Positions 6,885 to 15,045 of a DNA stretch of 30,143 bases are shown here, in pieces. How positions within the stretch are numbered: the stretch's first letter is position 1; every line of letters begins with the position of its first letter. A model generated the notes under the pieces. The model saw only the letters and a list, made by a program, of their open reading frames with translations, ran no database searches and was not told where the DNA came from. The stretch is from a virus: IMG/VR virus record IMGVR_UViG_3300030109_003432, positions 1 to 30,143 of that record; one strand, 5' to 3'. The position numbers were made by a program, and so were the translations under genes.

Positions 6885-7977
6885 TTGCACCACCTTTACC
6901 ATCATAAAAAGGACATTTACCTACACAAAGCCCTGCGCCATACAACTTAGGACACGAAGGAGTAAGGTATTGTTTATTCATGCCGTGTATTATCATATCC
7001 CTCGTAACTTGAGGGCTATAATCCGACCATTGTAAATCTGCAATAAAGGAATGTGTTTTCTGTAATATTTCAGACGGCTTTACTTTGCTTGATGTAGCCG
7101 GTCTAGTGAATCCTCTAAAGAAATCAAGCAAATACATGAGAAGATACACTCTTGGTAAATGAGAGGGATTGCTACCCTTTACACAGGCAGCCGCCTCAAG
7201 ACAAGGCAACATAGGTATTCCTTTGACATTGGATGCTGCTATCTCCACATCAGCGTCGAAAGTCATAGGGGTGTTTGCAACACTAAACGGATTACCGGGG
7301 TCGCGCTTTACAATCTCGATTGAAATACCCTTAGAACCATTCACTATCATGCCTGTTGAGGGATTCTGCGCTTTTGTGGTAATATGCCGCCATCCTTCGG
7401 ATAAGTCCTCATATGATACAGGGATACTCCATAACTCGCGTTTGAAATTGTATGTGTTTGGTATTCTGATATGCCTATCCGGTCTAAAGGATACAACAGG
7501 ATCAACAGTAATCAAATCGTATTGCTTTATCCATTTGTTTAGCATTGCTCGACCTGAGAATAATAAATCATTCAAATCGGATTGAGGCAATTTGTATATC
7601 TCATCTAACATAACCCATACATGATATCCACCACCACTAAACCAAACGGCGTGTCTAATGTCGTTATCTAATAGATGCGACACCAATATGCGAGTATCCT
7701 GTGTGCATCTTTTACCGGCTTCGGCATCATCTTCTAGCCCTAGTGCTTCGTATGCTCGCCCTTTATCCAAATCAATAACAAAATGAGGGATAATAGCCGT
7801 GCTATATTCGCATCGTGTTTTGTTTGTTTTCAATTCACGAAAGCCATAAACTGTGGTTGTTAGGTTATCTTTACCATTCATTGCCTTGACGTAACGCTGC
7901 AATTCATCCATGCTTCGTATTACCTTTCTCAAACGCATATCCACTTCTCTAGGATAATCTGAGAATAAATGGCTCAC
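6877..7977 (-). CDS. Archaeo-eukaryotic primase: PriS-like catalytic domain fused to PriL-type Fe-S domain
   Basis: This encodes 366 residues. Primase motif I is FVIDLDKG (D69, D71), motif II is FSGGGYHVW (residues 113-121), and the motif III region is TVDPVVSFRPDRHIRIPNTY (158 onward), as in the AEP superfamily. The C-terminal third reproduces the pattern of the PriL C-terminal 4Fe-4S domain: a first cysteine at 259 (LPCL), an SHLPR helix near 272, then C342, C351 and C355 (PSC, GLC, GKC). Both primase functions, catalysis and the Fe-S-dependent initiation domain, therefore seem packed in one short chain. It would synthesise primers for virus DNA replication. The start at 7977 overlaps the upstream stop (ATGA). 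Confidence 0.85.
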   Translation of the reverse strand: MSHLFSDYPREVDMRLRKVIRSMDELQRYVKAMNGKDNLTTTVYGFRELKTNKTRCEYSTAIIPHFVIDLDKGRAYEALGLEDDAEAGKRCTQDTRILVSHLLDNDIRHAVWFSGGGYHVWVMLDEIYKLPQSDLNDLLFSGRAMLNKWIKQYDLITVDPVVSFRPDRHIRIPNTYNFKRELWSIPVSYEDLSEGWRHITTKAQNPSTGMIVNGSKGISIEIVKRDPGNPFSVANTPMTFDADVEIAASNVKGIPMLPCLEAAACVKGSNPSHLPRVYLLMYLLDFFRGFTRPATSSKVKPSEILQKTHSFIADLQWSDYSPQVTRDMIIHGMNKQYLTPSCPKLYGAGLCVGKCPFYDGKGGANE

Positions 7978-8960
7978 TCATTCACCGCCCTTAATTCGGG
8001 TGGCTTCAATGGTTCATAGTATCGTGGGCAAAAACCCTTGACATTACACCACGGTTCGCAAATATATTTGGTAGCCCCTTCATCCTTCAAAGAAAACATT
8101 GAACCCATTTGATTTCCTGTGTAACTCTTGTGTGTTCTGACTAATTCCCTTAATTTGGAGAACATAGATGATATCTCATCCACCCTGATAGGCTCAACGC
8201 ATCTGTATATGTCCTCTCCACCTGTATGATCCCAACCCCAATACTCAACAGATAAACCACCTAGAACATCATGGTCGCATTGTTTTAGCAAATACACATA
8301 GAATGCTAATTCCTCCCTCATAGATTTCCTCTTGATGGGCTTCTCGACTAAGTTACCTTTCTTATCAGGCTTTAGCCACGCACCCGTCTTCAATTCATGG
8401 ACATGAGGGCGGCCTTCAACATCTGCAAACAATCTATCCACAATACCCGTTAGATGCACTAGAACGCCCTCTATTTCGACTACGGCATTCAATGATACCT
8501 CATTCCCTATGGGGAGAAAACACTCGTCTTCTGCCGTCATAAATCGCTGCGCCTCTTTAGTTAGATAACGGCGGAGATGTTCTTCTTCGCCTAACTCAAA
8601 TTCCATTTCCTCAGATGGGCCTTTTGGTATGTGATTGAGAAAATACTCTAGCACCTTATCATAACCATAAGAGCGCATAGACAAAGCATACGAGAGATTC
8701 ATTTCCTGATAGAATTCTTCGACCGCATCATGCACATTCGTTCCACGCCGCATATCGTCATTTTCAGGTTCTTTAACACCTAATACTCGTTTAATGAAGT
8801 ATTGTTGTTGGCAGAATCCATGATCGCCTAAAGACGATTTAGACACCCTTAGAATAGTATCTTTAGGCATACCGGGATGCCAACCATAGGTTGATTTCAA
8901 ACCCGGTTTGTTAGGAACGTCAAAAGCCCTCACAGACCGTATTTTCATTAGATCGCTCAT
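7974..8960 (-). CDS. Cas4/RecB-like Fe-S PD-(D/E)xK nuclease
   Basis: This encodes about 328 residues. Catalytic elements are H77 (GTNVHDAVEEF), D175 (TGIVDRLF) and E189-x-K191 (HELKTG), followed by a Q/E-type helix (REELAFYVYLL). Four cysteines, C50 (FCQQQY) and C301/C305/C311 (CEPWCNVKGFC), are arranged as in Cas4 and AddB, where they bind a 4Fe-4S cluster. Such nucleases resect DNA ends. Beside a Sak4-like recombinase it probably makes single-stranded ends for viral recombination; there is no CRISPR context. I moved the start from 8996 to the ATG at 8960 because GGGGGAG sits at proper distance in front of it. Confidence 0.85.
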   Translation of the reverse strand: MSDLMKIRSVRAFDVPNKPGLKSTYGWHPGMPKDTILRVSKSSLGDHGFCQQQYFIKRVLGVKEPENDDMRRGTNVHDAVEEFYQEMNLSYALSMRSYGYDKVLEYFLNHIPKGPSEEMEFELGEEEHLRRYLTKEAQRFMTAEDECFLPIGNEVSLNAVVEIEGVLVHLTGIVDRLFADVEGRPHVHELKTGAWLKPDKKGNLVEKPIKRKSMREELAFYVYLLKQCDHDVLGGLSVEYWGWDHTGGEDIYRCVEPIRVDEISSMFSKLRELVRTHKSYTGNQMGSMFSLKDEGATKYICEPWCNVKGFCPRYYEPLKPPELRAVNE

Positions 8961-8992
8961 TCGTAATCTCCCCCAATAGATTTCGGAGGAAA

Positions 8993-10219
8993 TCACTCAT
9001 TGCTTTCTTCACCATACATTACGTTGTCTTCATGGTCTATCGAACCATCACGCAGACCCGGCCAACCATGCCATACTCCGCCGTCTTTATCACGTCGGAA
9101 TAGATGCACTTTACCTGATGATTTCAGGCTAGTCCGGTTTTGAGTAACAACCGCATAGGAATTGACTATGCCTGTTAATTCGCCCCTATCATCCCGTTCT
9201 TCATCGACTTCGACGTATGCGACCTGTTGTAGCCATCCTTCGGTTGATTTCTCCCAATGTGGGTTATCTGCACCTAGAATCTCATTTCCTTGACCGTCGT
9301 AACTAGCCTTCATGTGTGTTATGATATAGCAATGAATACCCCTGCGACATAACTCTTGAAGCACAGTCAATGCGCTATTGTATCGGTTCTTTCTGATGTT
9401 CCAATTGAATCGCCCAATCTTAGTAGTAGCGTCTTTACCTGCTACTGCTATACCATCCGGCCCTAACTTCAAATCATCGACCTTCATTGTTGTTTCACAA
9501 ATGTTTAGCCAATGGTCTGCGCCATCGAAAACGATAGTCTTGAGATATGGCTTAGGCATTTCTCCATGTTCAGCATAATGAACTAATTGAGCATCTGCTT
9601 GATCGACCGCCGCTAATAGGAAATCCAATGTTTTCTGATAAGTAGCGGGGAAATCATAAGGCACACGGCTAGGATTACTATTGAGAACCCACGGATTTAG
9701 AACCACGATGTTATCTTTGCCTTGATGATGAGCAGCCTTTGTTGTTTCTCCACCTAAGTCGAAATCAATATGCCATACCTCAGCACCATTAGCGATTTCT
9801 TCATCTGTGAGGCTATCTAATGTGATACCTGTTTTACCGCTCTTAGGCGGCCCTGCAATGCCCATTAAGACGTAACTCTTGATTGCACCTTTGCCGGCTC
9901 TAGCAGCCTTTATTTCATTAACAATAGGATTCCAACCTTTACTACCCGGACTTTCTAACTTAACCTCTTTCTTTGGAACAGGGATTGTTTGCTTAGGAAT
10001 TTCTTTCTTTTCTTCGGCCTTCTTTTGGTCGGCCTCATCCAATTTACGCTGCTCGTCTATCCAATTGGTGTTTTCTTCATCCACCGTTTCACCCCATACG
10101 TTCTTTGTATCGGGTTCTGAGGGCTTAGGAGGTGCAGAAGGCGCAGGTGCGCCCCCTTCTGAATCTCCGGTCTTAGGATCCACCGGAGTCCAATTATCTA
10201 GGAATCCTGTTCCACTCAT
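8993..10219 (-). CDS. Sak4/RecA-like recombination ATPase
   Basis: This encodes 408 residues. Residues 1-95 are a low-complexity Pro/Lys/Glu linker. Walker A is GPPKSGKT (123-130), preceded by SYVLMGIA, and Walker B is LKTIVFDGAD (D232). IHCYIITHMKASYD later is the RecA-core strand that leads to the sensor region. Length and order match phage single-strand annealing ATPases of the Sak4 type (a reduced RecA/RadA core). Probable role: annealing or strand exchange with the neighbouring nuclease and the putative ssDNA-binding protein. ATGA overlap with the upstream gene couples the two. The long disordered N-terminus is unusual and may be a docking tail. Confidence 0.8.
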   Translation of the reverse strand: MSGTGFLDNWTPVDPKTGDSEGGAPAPSAPPKPSEPDTKNVWGETVDEENTNWIDEQRKLDEADQKKAEEKKEIPKQTIPVPKKEVKLESPGSKGWNPIVNEIKAARAGKGAIKSYVLMGIAGPPKSGKTGITLDSLTDEEIANGAEVWHIDFDLGGETTKAAHHQGKDNIVVLNPWVLNSNPSRVPYDFPATYQKTLDFLLAAVDQADAQLVHYAEHGEMPKPYLKTIVFDGADHWLNICETTMKVDDLKLGPDGIAVAGKDATTKIGRFNWNIRKNRYNSALTVLQELCRRGIHCYIITHMKASYDGQGNEILGADNPHWEKSTEGWLQQVAYVEVDEERDDRGELTGIVNSYAVVTQNRTSLKSSGKVHLFRRDKDGGVWHGWPGLRDGSIDHEDNVMYGEESNE

Positions 10220-11523
10220 GCCCCCACACTCCTAAAGCCGGAAAAGTCACCCACGTCGCCTGAATCTTCGGGAACGCTGACTTCAACAATAGCCCTCAAA
10301 GGAGAAGCATACACATTTCTAGCGGAGAAAGAAAGGTCGAAATCGCCTGTGGTATTATTCTGATATTTGCGAGATTGCATGAGAACAAAGATTTGTGAGC
10401 CTTTAGCAAAGCGGGATACGTCGCCGTTCTTGACTACATTTAATGCGCCGAGATTGACTAACTTACGAGAAGCGTCACACCAAATTTTACCATCGGGGTC
10501 TTCTCGCTTTAGTGATTGGCTAGTGATAGCCATACTGTGCCTGAATCCACCGTCTGAGTATTCGTTTTCTGTTCCATCGTGATCGACATATTCTGCAACA
10601 CCGCGCACTAAGAACGTCGGGCCAATTTCTCGACCTGTGTTTGTGCTTCTGCAATTATCGTCATGGTATTGATAGACTTCTGAGATATCTTGCACATAAG
10701 GTGTGAATTGCGTTAGGAATTGCTCAGGAGAAAACATTTGCTCGACACGCCCTAATACATTATCTTCAACCCACTCTAAGCCATATTGAGGGGCTATATT
10801 ACCTGCTTTCAGTATCATGGTTTCGCCATCATACCATGCAGTATCAGATTCAGCCTTGAAGCAAATAGGAACATTGAGTTTTAAATCGACTGTCGCTGCA
10901 TCCCATGAGCATTCTAAAGTCATCATAGGTAATGGCCCTTCTTGTAAGAATTTGCTCTTTTCATTGACTACAACCAACCATTCTCTCTTGTATGAGTATG
11001 GCTTCTTTGGCCCATTCGCACCCATAAGGGCAAACAAAACGCCTGTTTTGCCTTCAATGGCCCATTCCGGTGCTTCGTTTTCAGAACCCTGTTGAGCATA
11101 TAGAATAGAATCTTGATGATCCACAACAGTCCATCGACCATCTCTAAAGAAGGCTCGACCGACATTAACGGTGTTTTGGCCTGAAATCACTCCATATCTA
11201 AGGAGGCTTGATACATCACCCGATGCGTCTATCAAAGCGGTTCTTTGATTTCTCATCAAATCTCTTTCACCTGCAAATCCAACAACCATACCAACATACT
11301 CGTCGCCTTTACCACCGCCGCCTGAGCCGCCGCGCCTTACTGTTACAACCTCAAAAGCCGTCAATGCGAAAGCCGCATCTTCTTCATCTAAGTTAGCGAA
11401 GTCTTCTTTGGCCTCAGACCATAACTCAGGATATGTTTCGGCAACGAATTCCCTCAATTTGCCTATCGTTTCGTCTTTACTCCATCCTGTTGCATTTACT
11501 ATTCTATCTAATACTTCATCCAT
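10216..11523 (-). CDS. Candidate ssDNA-binding (RPA/OB-fold-like) protein
   Basis: This encodes about 435 residues. It starts with a helical segment (EVLDRIVNATGWSKDETIGKL), contains a GGSGGGGKG linker near residue 70, and is then mostly beta-rich (VGFAGERDLMRNQRTALID and later strands), ending in an acidic tail (EDSGDVGDFSGF). Large beta-rich proteins with an acidic C-terminus next to recombinase genes are often single-stranded DNA-binding proteins, and MGII-type archaea use RPA-like ones; I do not see a diagnostic motif. I prefer the ATG at 11523, six bases after GAGGT, to the one at 11529. The leader carries a strong hairpin and an upstream promoter word. Confidence 0.4.
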   Translation of the reverse strand: MDEVLDRIVNATGWSKDETIGKLREFVAETYPELWSEAKEDFANLDEEDAAFALTAFEVVTVRRGGSGGGGKGDEYVGMVVGFAGERDLMRNQRTALIDASGDVSSLLRYGVISGQNTVNVGRAFFRDGRWTVVDHQDSILYAQQGSENEAPEWAIEGKTGVLFALMGANGPKKPYSYKREWLVVVNEKSKFLQEGPLPMMTLECSWDAATVDLKLNVPICFKAESDTAWYDGETMILKAGNIAPQYGLEWVEDNVLGRVEQMFSPEQFLTQFTPYVQDISEVYQYHDDNCRSTNTGREIGPTFLVRGVAEYVDHDGTENEYSDGGFRHSMAITSQSLKREDPDGKIWCDASRKLVNLGALNVVKNGDVSRFAKGSQIFVLMQSRKYQNNTTGDFDLSFSARNVYASPLRAIVEVSVPEDSGDVGDFSGFRSVGA

Positions 11524-11544
11524 AATCATACCTCAATAATTCGT

Positions 11545-11562
11545 TCCCCCCTCATCGGGGGA
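11545..11562 (-). promoter_or_regulatory. Leader hairpin before the putative ssDNA-binding gene
   Basis: This is a perfect 6-bp stem (TCCCCC/GGGGGA) with a 6-base loop. Its upstream edge is 24 bases from the end of the AGAGCATTCATA word, so it would lie at the very 5' end of the transcript. It ends about 15-22 bases before the start codon. Confidence 0.55.
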
Positions 11563-11585
11563 TTCAGTCGTAATCGTATAGCCCT

Positions 11586-11597
11586 TATGAATGCTCT
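11586..11597 (-). promoter_or_regulatory. AGAGCATTCATA word, copy 1 (candidate promoter)
   Basis: One of four exact copies of this 12-base word. It overlaps the stop codon of the 119-residue gene. ATGCTC/GAGCAT arms at 11591-11610 also allow a 6-bp hairpin on its upstream side. Confidence 0.5.
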
Positions 11598-11955
11598 AGC
11601 CGTCGAGCATAGAGAGGACTCTAATTACGTCGTCGTGTGTTTTCGGCTGCTGAATCTGTGCATAATGCAAACGAAGCGTGGCTAAACCATGAGGGTTTGA
11701 GGATAAATCATCTAATCCTGTAATCATGTTCAGTATTTTGGTTATTTCTTCGACACTTGAATACTGCATCTTCACTTCAATGCCTTTTGATTCTAAAATT
11801 GACTTAACACCTTGAGGCATTCTATTAGAAAACCAAAGTCTAGGTTGAATTAGATAACCACATTTGCGAGATTTTGTCTTTTGACACACGATATCTCCCT
11901 TAATGCTGCTCGCTAACACTATCAAATTACGATCTTCTTCATTCAATATCGGCAT
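11596..11955 (-). CDS. Unrecognised 119-residue protein
   Basis: This protein begins MPILNEEDRNLIVLASS and has a mixed alpha/beta look (CQKTKSRKCGYLIQPRLWFS, then IEVKMQYSSVEEITKILNMI). I recognise no family. It starts behind GGAGG (9-base spacer) and overlaps the 3' end of the ligase-like gene by 17 bases, so the two are probably made together. It ends in MLDG, and its stop lies within the candidate promoter word. Confidence 0.6.
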   Translation of the reverse strand: MPILNEEDRNLIVLASSIKGDIVCQKTKSRKCGYLIQPRLWFSNRMPQGVKSILESKGIEVKMQYSSVEEITKILNMITGLDDLSSNPHGLATLRLHYAQIQQPKTHDDVIRVLSMLDG

Positions 11956-13363
11956 ATCCTAATTCCTCCGCCCCCATACATTCTGAGATACCGGCTGCTG
12001 ATTCTATCCCTACAATGTCTGCTTTGATGTATGGGCCGATATCACCCCATCCTGATGAATGAACATCGACACTAACAAACAAAGGCGAAGTCATTTTGAT
12101 TACCGTTCCTTCTATTCGTCTGTATGGCTCACACCACTTTTGGAAATCAAAGAATGATTCTGCTTCACCGACCTGTATGTATTCTAATCCATCTCTAGCA
12201 CCTAAAGCCCACAACAATACAGGCGGGCCGCCTGTTGGGGATTCCGCTACCCTGCCGCTTAGAATACGCAGAATACGCTTAGGTGCTTCATTGACCTGCA
12301 CCATTACAACCTCAGATTTAGTATTCTCATAAGATAGGATGCCGGCTGCATTACGCAAAATGTATGCGTTATCTGTTGCTGCTATACCGTCTGAAAAGCA
12401 GGGGGCATCTAACTCAGTCATTTGTTTAACAGACCAATTAGGTAAATCCTCAAACGGTTTTCTTCTCCTTTTGTATGTCCAATTAGGATCATCAGGAGAT
12501 AACCAATCGACTAACATTAGTGGATTATCCCTACCTACTGCATAATCACAAAGGAATATACCGTATGGTATGCGGGCGATTTCGACCCAACCATCCAACC
12601 ACCCTTCACCGTCTATCTCCAACCCCGCCACATCAAACATCTTCAATGACTGAGGGGTATAATGAAGCGACACATAAACGCCCTCTAATCTCTCAACAAA
12701 GCATTTACCGAACATGACTTCTTCTGTTTTAGATACCATAACAGGGGCGGGTATAATCAGTCCTTTACCAATCAACGGCCTAATCTTAGTGTAATCAAAT
12801 TCGCCTAACCTAAGTGCATTGATAGTATGCTCGACTCCTAAGAGATTCACAGAAGAACGGACTTGATGAAAAGGGGTATTGTATGATATGGATATGGCCT
12901 TGACTACATCTCGCCTCGATACGGGGGCTGCATGGGTGCTTAGACGCATGAATAAGGAAAAGAGGTCTAATCGGTTAATCCGGTAAAAGCATGGCCTTAG
13001 AATGCGGCTTCTTTCTTCATTATCAGAAGCAGATAATACTAATTGAATACGACTTACTACCGATGCTGCGGTAATATCGGTTACTTCTGTTTCAGATAGT
13101 AACGACAAAAGATGTATTGGATCGGGTTCATCATACACTTCATCAGGATATGCACCCGTCAATATGTAGTATATCTCATGGAAATCTTCGTCGGATAAAC
13201 GATTACCACCCTCAACAGAATAAAGGAAATAAATCGGTGTGTATGGATATTCGGGTGATGCTAGAACATTATTGGCTACAATTTCAGCACGGCTTCTCAT
13301 CCTTCTATTAGAAAGAACCCGCCATGATTCTGCTAACGAGCGAAATTGAAGCATTCTAATCAT
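11939..13363 (-). CDS. ATP-dependent DNA ligase homologue lacking the catalytic lysine
   Basis: This encodes 474 residues. The overall order matches archaeal/eukaryotic ATP-dependent ligases. Residues about 10-190 resemble the helical DNA-binding domain (SRIQLVLSASDNEERSRIL, then DLFSLFMRLSTHAAPVSRRD). PLIGKGLIIPAPVMVSK follows at the linker. Residues 223-234 (VERLEGVYVSLH) sit where motif I (KxDGxR) belongs. SDGIAATDNAYILRN (324-338) sits where motif IV (EGxxxK) belongs, and a C-terminal OB-like region ends VSVDVHSSGWGDIGPY. The nucleophilic Lys is Arg225, Asp is Glu227, Arg is Tyr230, and the motif IV Lys is also missing. If the alignment is right it cannot form a ligase-AMP adduct and may act as a nick- or end-binding scaffold. 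The alignment is by eye. Confidence 0.5.
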   Translation of the reverse strand: MIRMLQFRSLAESWRVLSNRRMRSRAEIVANNVLASPEYPYTPIYFLYSVEGGNRLSDEDFHEIYYILTGAYPDEVYDEPDPIHLLSLLSETEVTDITAASVVSRIQLVLSASDNEERSRILRPCFYRINRLDLFSLFMRLSTHAAPVSRRDVVKAISISYNTPFHQVRSSVNLLGVEHTINALRLGEFDYTKIRPLIGKGLIIPAPVMVSKTEEVMFGKCFVERLEGVYVSLHYTPQSLKMFDVAGLEIDGEGWLDGWVEIARIPYGIFLCDYAVGRDNPLMLVDWLSPDDPNWTYKRRRKPFEDLPNWSVKQMTELDAPCFSDGIAATDNAYILRNAAGILSYENTKSEVVMVQVNEAPKRILRILSGRVAESPTGGPPVLLWALGARDGLEYIQVGEAESFFDFQKWCEPYRRIEGTVIKMTSPLFVSVDVHSSGWGDIGPYIKADIVGIESAAGISECMGAEELGYADIE

Positions 13364-13743
13364 TCTCTAATTACTGAATCATACAAATCTTCACCAATAA
13401 CTGAGATAATCGCTGCTTTGCCGTTCTCGCTAAGATACCACTTTGGCCCTTTAGTGCCTCGATGTTTTCTCATCGGTCTAACTCTAGTGCCTACTATTTT
13501 TTCTGCAATATGCTCAAGGAAATAAGACGACAAAGGATTGCCTGTTGCATTTGCGGCAATATACACGCAATCAAAACATAGCGTTCTAGGGCTTCTATTA
13601 GCAGCAACCCTAGATACAGACCACAATGCCTTCGCTACTTCTGCTATCCCTTCTTCTGCTACTGCTTTAGCGCAGATTTTGTCTATTAGATTGTGATAAT
13701 GTTCCTCAAATGAATCTAAAGAATCCCACTTTGGTTTTTCCAT
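13360..13743 (-). CDS. Unrecognised protein with a C-terminal winged-helix look
   Basis: This encodes about 127 residues, starting at MEKPKWDSLD behind CGGAGG (8-base spacer), not the longer frame at 13773. The N-terminal half is helical (FEEHYHNLIDKICAKAVAEE) with a single CFDC pair. The C-terminal segment KHRGTKGPKWYLSENGKAAI looks like the wing and last helix of a winged-helix DNA-binding fold. It overlaps the ligase-like gene by four bases. Confidence 0.55.
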   Translation of the reverse strand: MEKPKWDSLDSFEEHYHNLIDKICAKAVAEEGIAEVAKALWSVSRVAANRSPRTLCFDCVYIAANATGNPLSSYFLEHIAEKIVGTRVRPMRKHRGTKGPKWYLSENGKAAIISVIGEDLYDSVIRE

Positions 13744-13744
13744 T

Positions 13745-14035
13745 TTATTTGCCTCCGCTTTGTAATTCTTCATCGGACACTACGGCCCATGCCTCATCAT
13801 CATCTAGTAATTCAGATAGAGAATCCCTCAATTCTGCTGCTTCTTTCTTACTTAAGAAAAAACCGACTTTCGTATATCCGGTGTATCCTGTTTTTGAGGG
13901 GACTACTCTATTCATTCGGATATTCAAAACTCTCGATCCAAACGCATTAGACGTTACAATGTGTAATTCTTCACCCATATGGTGTTCGGTTTGGATTTGA
14001 TTGTGAATTTTGTTTTTGTAATCGTGGCTTCTCAT
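13745..14035 (-). CDS. Unrecognised 96-residue protein
   Basis: This begins MRSHDYKNKIHNQIQTEHHM and has a beta-rich middle (ELHIVTSNAFGSRVLNIRMN) and an acidic helical end (KKEAAELRDSLSELLDDDEA). The start overlaps the upstream stop (ATGA) behind GGGGAGG. I recognise no family. The plus-strand frame over the same interval has a poorer context and is treated as a shadow. Confidence 0.55.
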   Translation of the reverse strand: MRSHDYKNKIHNQIQTEHHMGEELHIVTSNAFGSRVLNIRMNRVVPSKTGYTGYTKVGFFLSKKEAAELRDSLSELLDDDEAWAVVSDEELQSGGK

Positions 14036-14541
14036 TCCTCCCCATCCTCGCCATTTGCTTTGAAAGAGGTAGCCCTTTCATCGACTACAACATACATTCC
14101 ATCCCATTCTTCTGCATCAAACCCATTTCTCTTACAGACCGGACACTCCCCGCCTTCTATCTTAGTCAGAAGCGTTCCCGGTTCAGGAGGCTCGACTCTT
14201 AGAATCGCGCCGCATTTCTTACTACATATTGCTAGGTCGCCCATTCGATTTTCAGGTATTGAAATCAATTCATCATTAACATCGTATGCTTTCTCTATCG
14301 CTTCATCAACAGTCCAACCTATTGATTCTGCTAGTAAAACAACGAATCTGTGCTGATCGAATATGCTAACTACATCATCCAAACGTGGCTTAGATGCAAA
14401 CAAATTTACCAAAGTCAAATTGTTTTCACCTGTTTTCCTATACACTCCCACATCAGGTAATGTCCATTCACCATTAGGTGCTAAGTAATTGAATAACTCA
14501 TAAGCCCATTCGATTTGTTCCTCAGATATGTCTAAACTCAT
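14032..14541 (-). CDS. Acidic protein with C-terminal zinc ribbon
   Basis: This encodes about 169 residues. It starts MSLDISEEQIEWAYELFNYL at an ATG overlapping the TGA of the upstream microgene, in place of the longer start at 14553. The N-terminal two thirds are helical and acidic. The C-terminal part has CSKKC and CPVC pairs with intervening strands, a zinc-ribbon layout. The function is unknown. It forms part of a run of coupled zinc-ribbon proteins. Confidence 0.6.
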   Translation of the reverse strand: MSLDISEEQIEWAYELFNYLAPNGEWTLPDVGVYRKTGENNLTLVNLFASKPRLDDVVSIFDQHRFVVLLAESIGWTVDEAIEKAYDVNDELISIPENRMGDLAICSKKCGAILRVEPPEPGTLLTKIEGGECPVCKRNGFDAEEWDGMYVVVDERATSFKANGEDGEE

Positions 14542-14690
14542 ACAAACACCCACTTTTTACAACGATTACATTCAAGGGTTTCTTTTTCCTCTTTCGTAAT
14601 CAAATCCATTCGTGTCTTACTAGGAATCATTTTTGCCCCGCATAACTCACAAAACAATGTAACATAGATTACTTCATCATCCTCATTCAT
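14538..14690 (-). CDS. Zinc-ribbon microprotein (50 residues)
   Basis: This is a short frame read directly from the sequence: MNEDDEVIYVTLFCELCGAK, with a second pair CNRC near residue 41. The two CxxC pairs are about 24 residues apart. It starts within the stop of the upstream gene (ATGA) and ends in TGA overlapping the next ATG. The precise fit on both sides makes it very likely real. Confidence 0.75.
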   Translation of the reverse strand: MNEDDEVIYVTLFCELCGAKMIPSKTRMDLITKEEKETLECNRCKKWVFV

Positions 14691-15010
14691 ATTGTCCATT
14701 CTGATGCCTCCTTTTCTAATTCCTCATCACTTAGGTTCTTGATTTCCTTCAATGCCTTCTTTACTCCGAATCCTGAATGCTTATTTCTCTCATCTTCGTA
14801 ATTAGAAAGCCATGCTTCTGCCGTTTTCAAACGTGAATCTATCGTATCTAAAGCATCAGATTTCTCATTACCAATCAGATTCAGATACTCGCTAGATGCT
14901 AACAAACCGCCACGTTCTGCCCTTATCTCTCTAATGATTTCAAACCACGGCTTAGATAATGTTCTGTATCTTCTCTCTATGGAAATAGCCTTTACGCGGG
15001 CTTTACTCAT
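14687..15010 (-). CDS. Helical 107-residue protein, possible leaderless transcript
   Basis: This begins MSKARVKAISIERRYRTLSK and is helical and charged throughout, ending in a likely coiled coil (KKALKEIKNLSDEELEKEAS). I recognise no family. A copy of the AGAGCATTCATA word ends 24 bases upstream of the ATG. If that word is a promoter box, the mRNA would start at or next to the ATG. It heads a transcription unit leading into the zinc-ribbon genes to its left. Confidence 0.6.
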   Translation of the reverse strand: MSKARVKAISIERRYRTLSKPWFEIIREIRAERGGLLASSEYLNLIGNEKSDALDTIDSRLKTAEAWLSNYEDERNKHSGFGVKKALKEIKNLSDEELEKEASEWTI

Positions 15011-15033
15011 ACCCTCGCTGCGGAGAATACACC

Positions 15034-15045
15034 TATGAATGCTCT
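15034..15045 (-). promoter_or_regulatory. AGAGCATTCATA word, copy 2 (candidate promoter)
   Basis: Exact copy of the 12-base word in the only gap (33 bases) of this gene run. The preceding context GGAT is shared with the thermosome copy. Its downstream edge is 24 bases from the ATG at 15010. Confidence 0.55.

Noticed and set aside
7169-7585. Plus-strand frame of 138 residues opposite the primase
   Set aside because: Shadow of the primase coding sequence. It has no family pattern and the primase motifs are clear.
7974-8960. CRISPR adaptation nuclease (Cas4)
   Set aside because: The fold and Fe-S cysteines match Cas4, but there are no repeats, Cas1 or Cas2. The recombination-operon context fits a viral end-resection nuclease.
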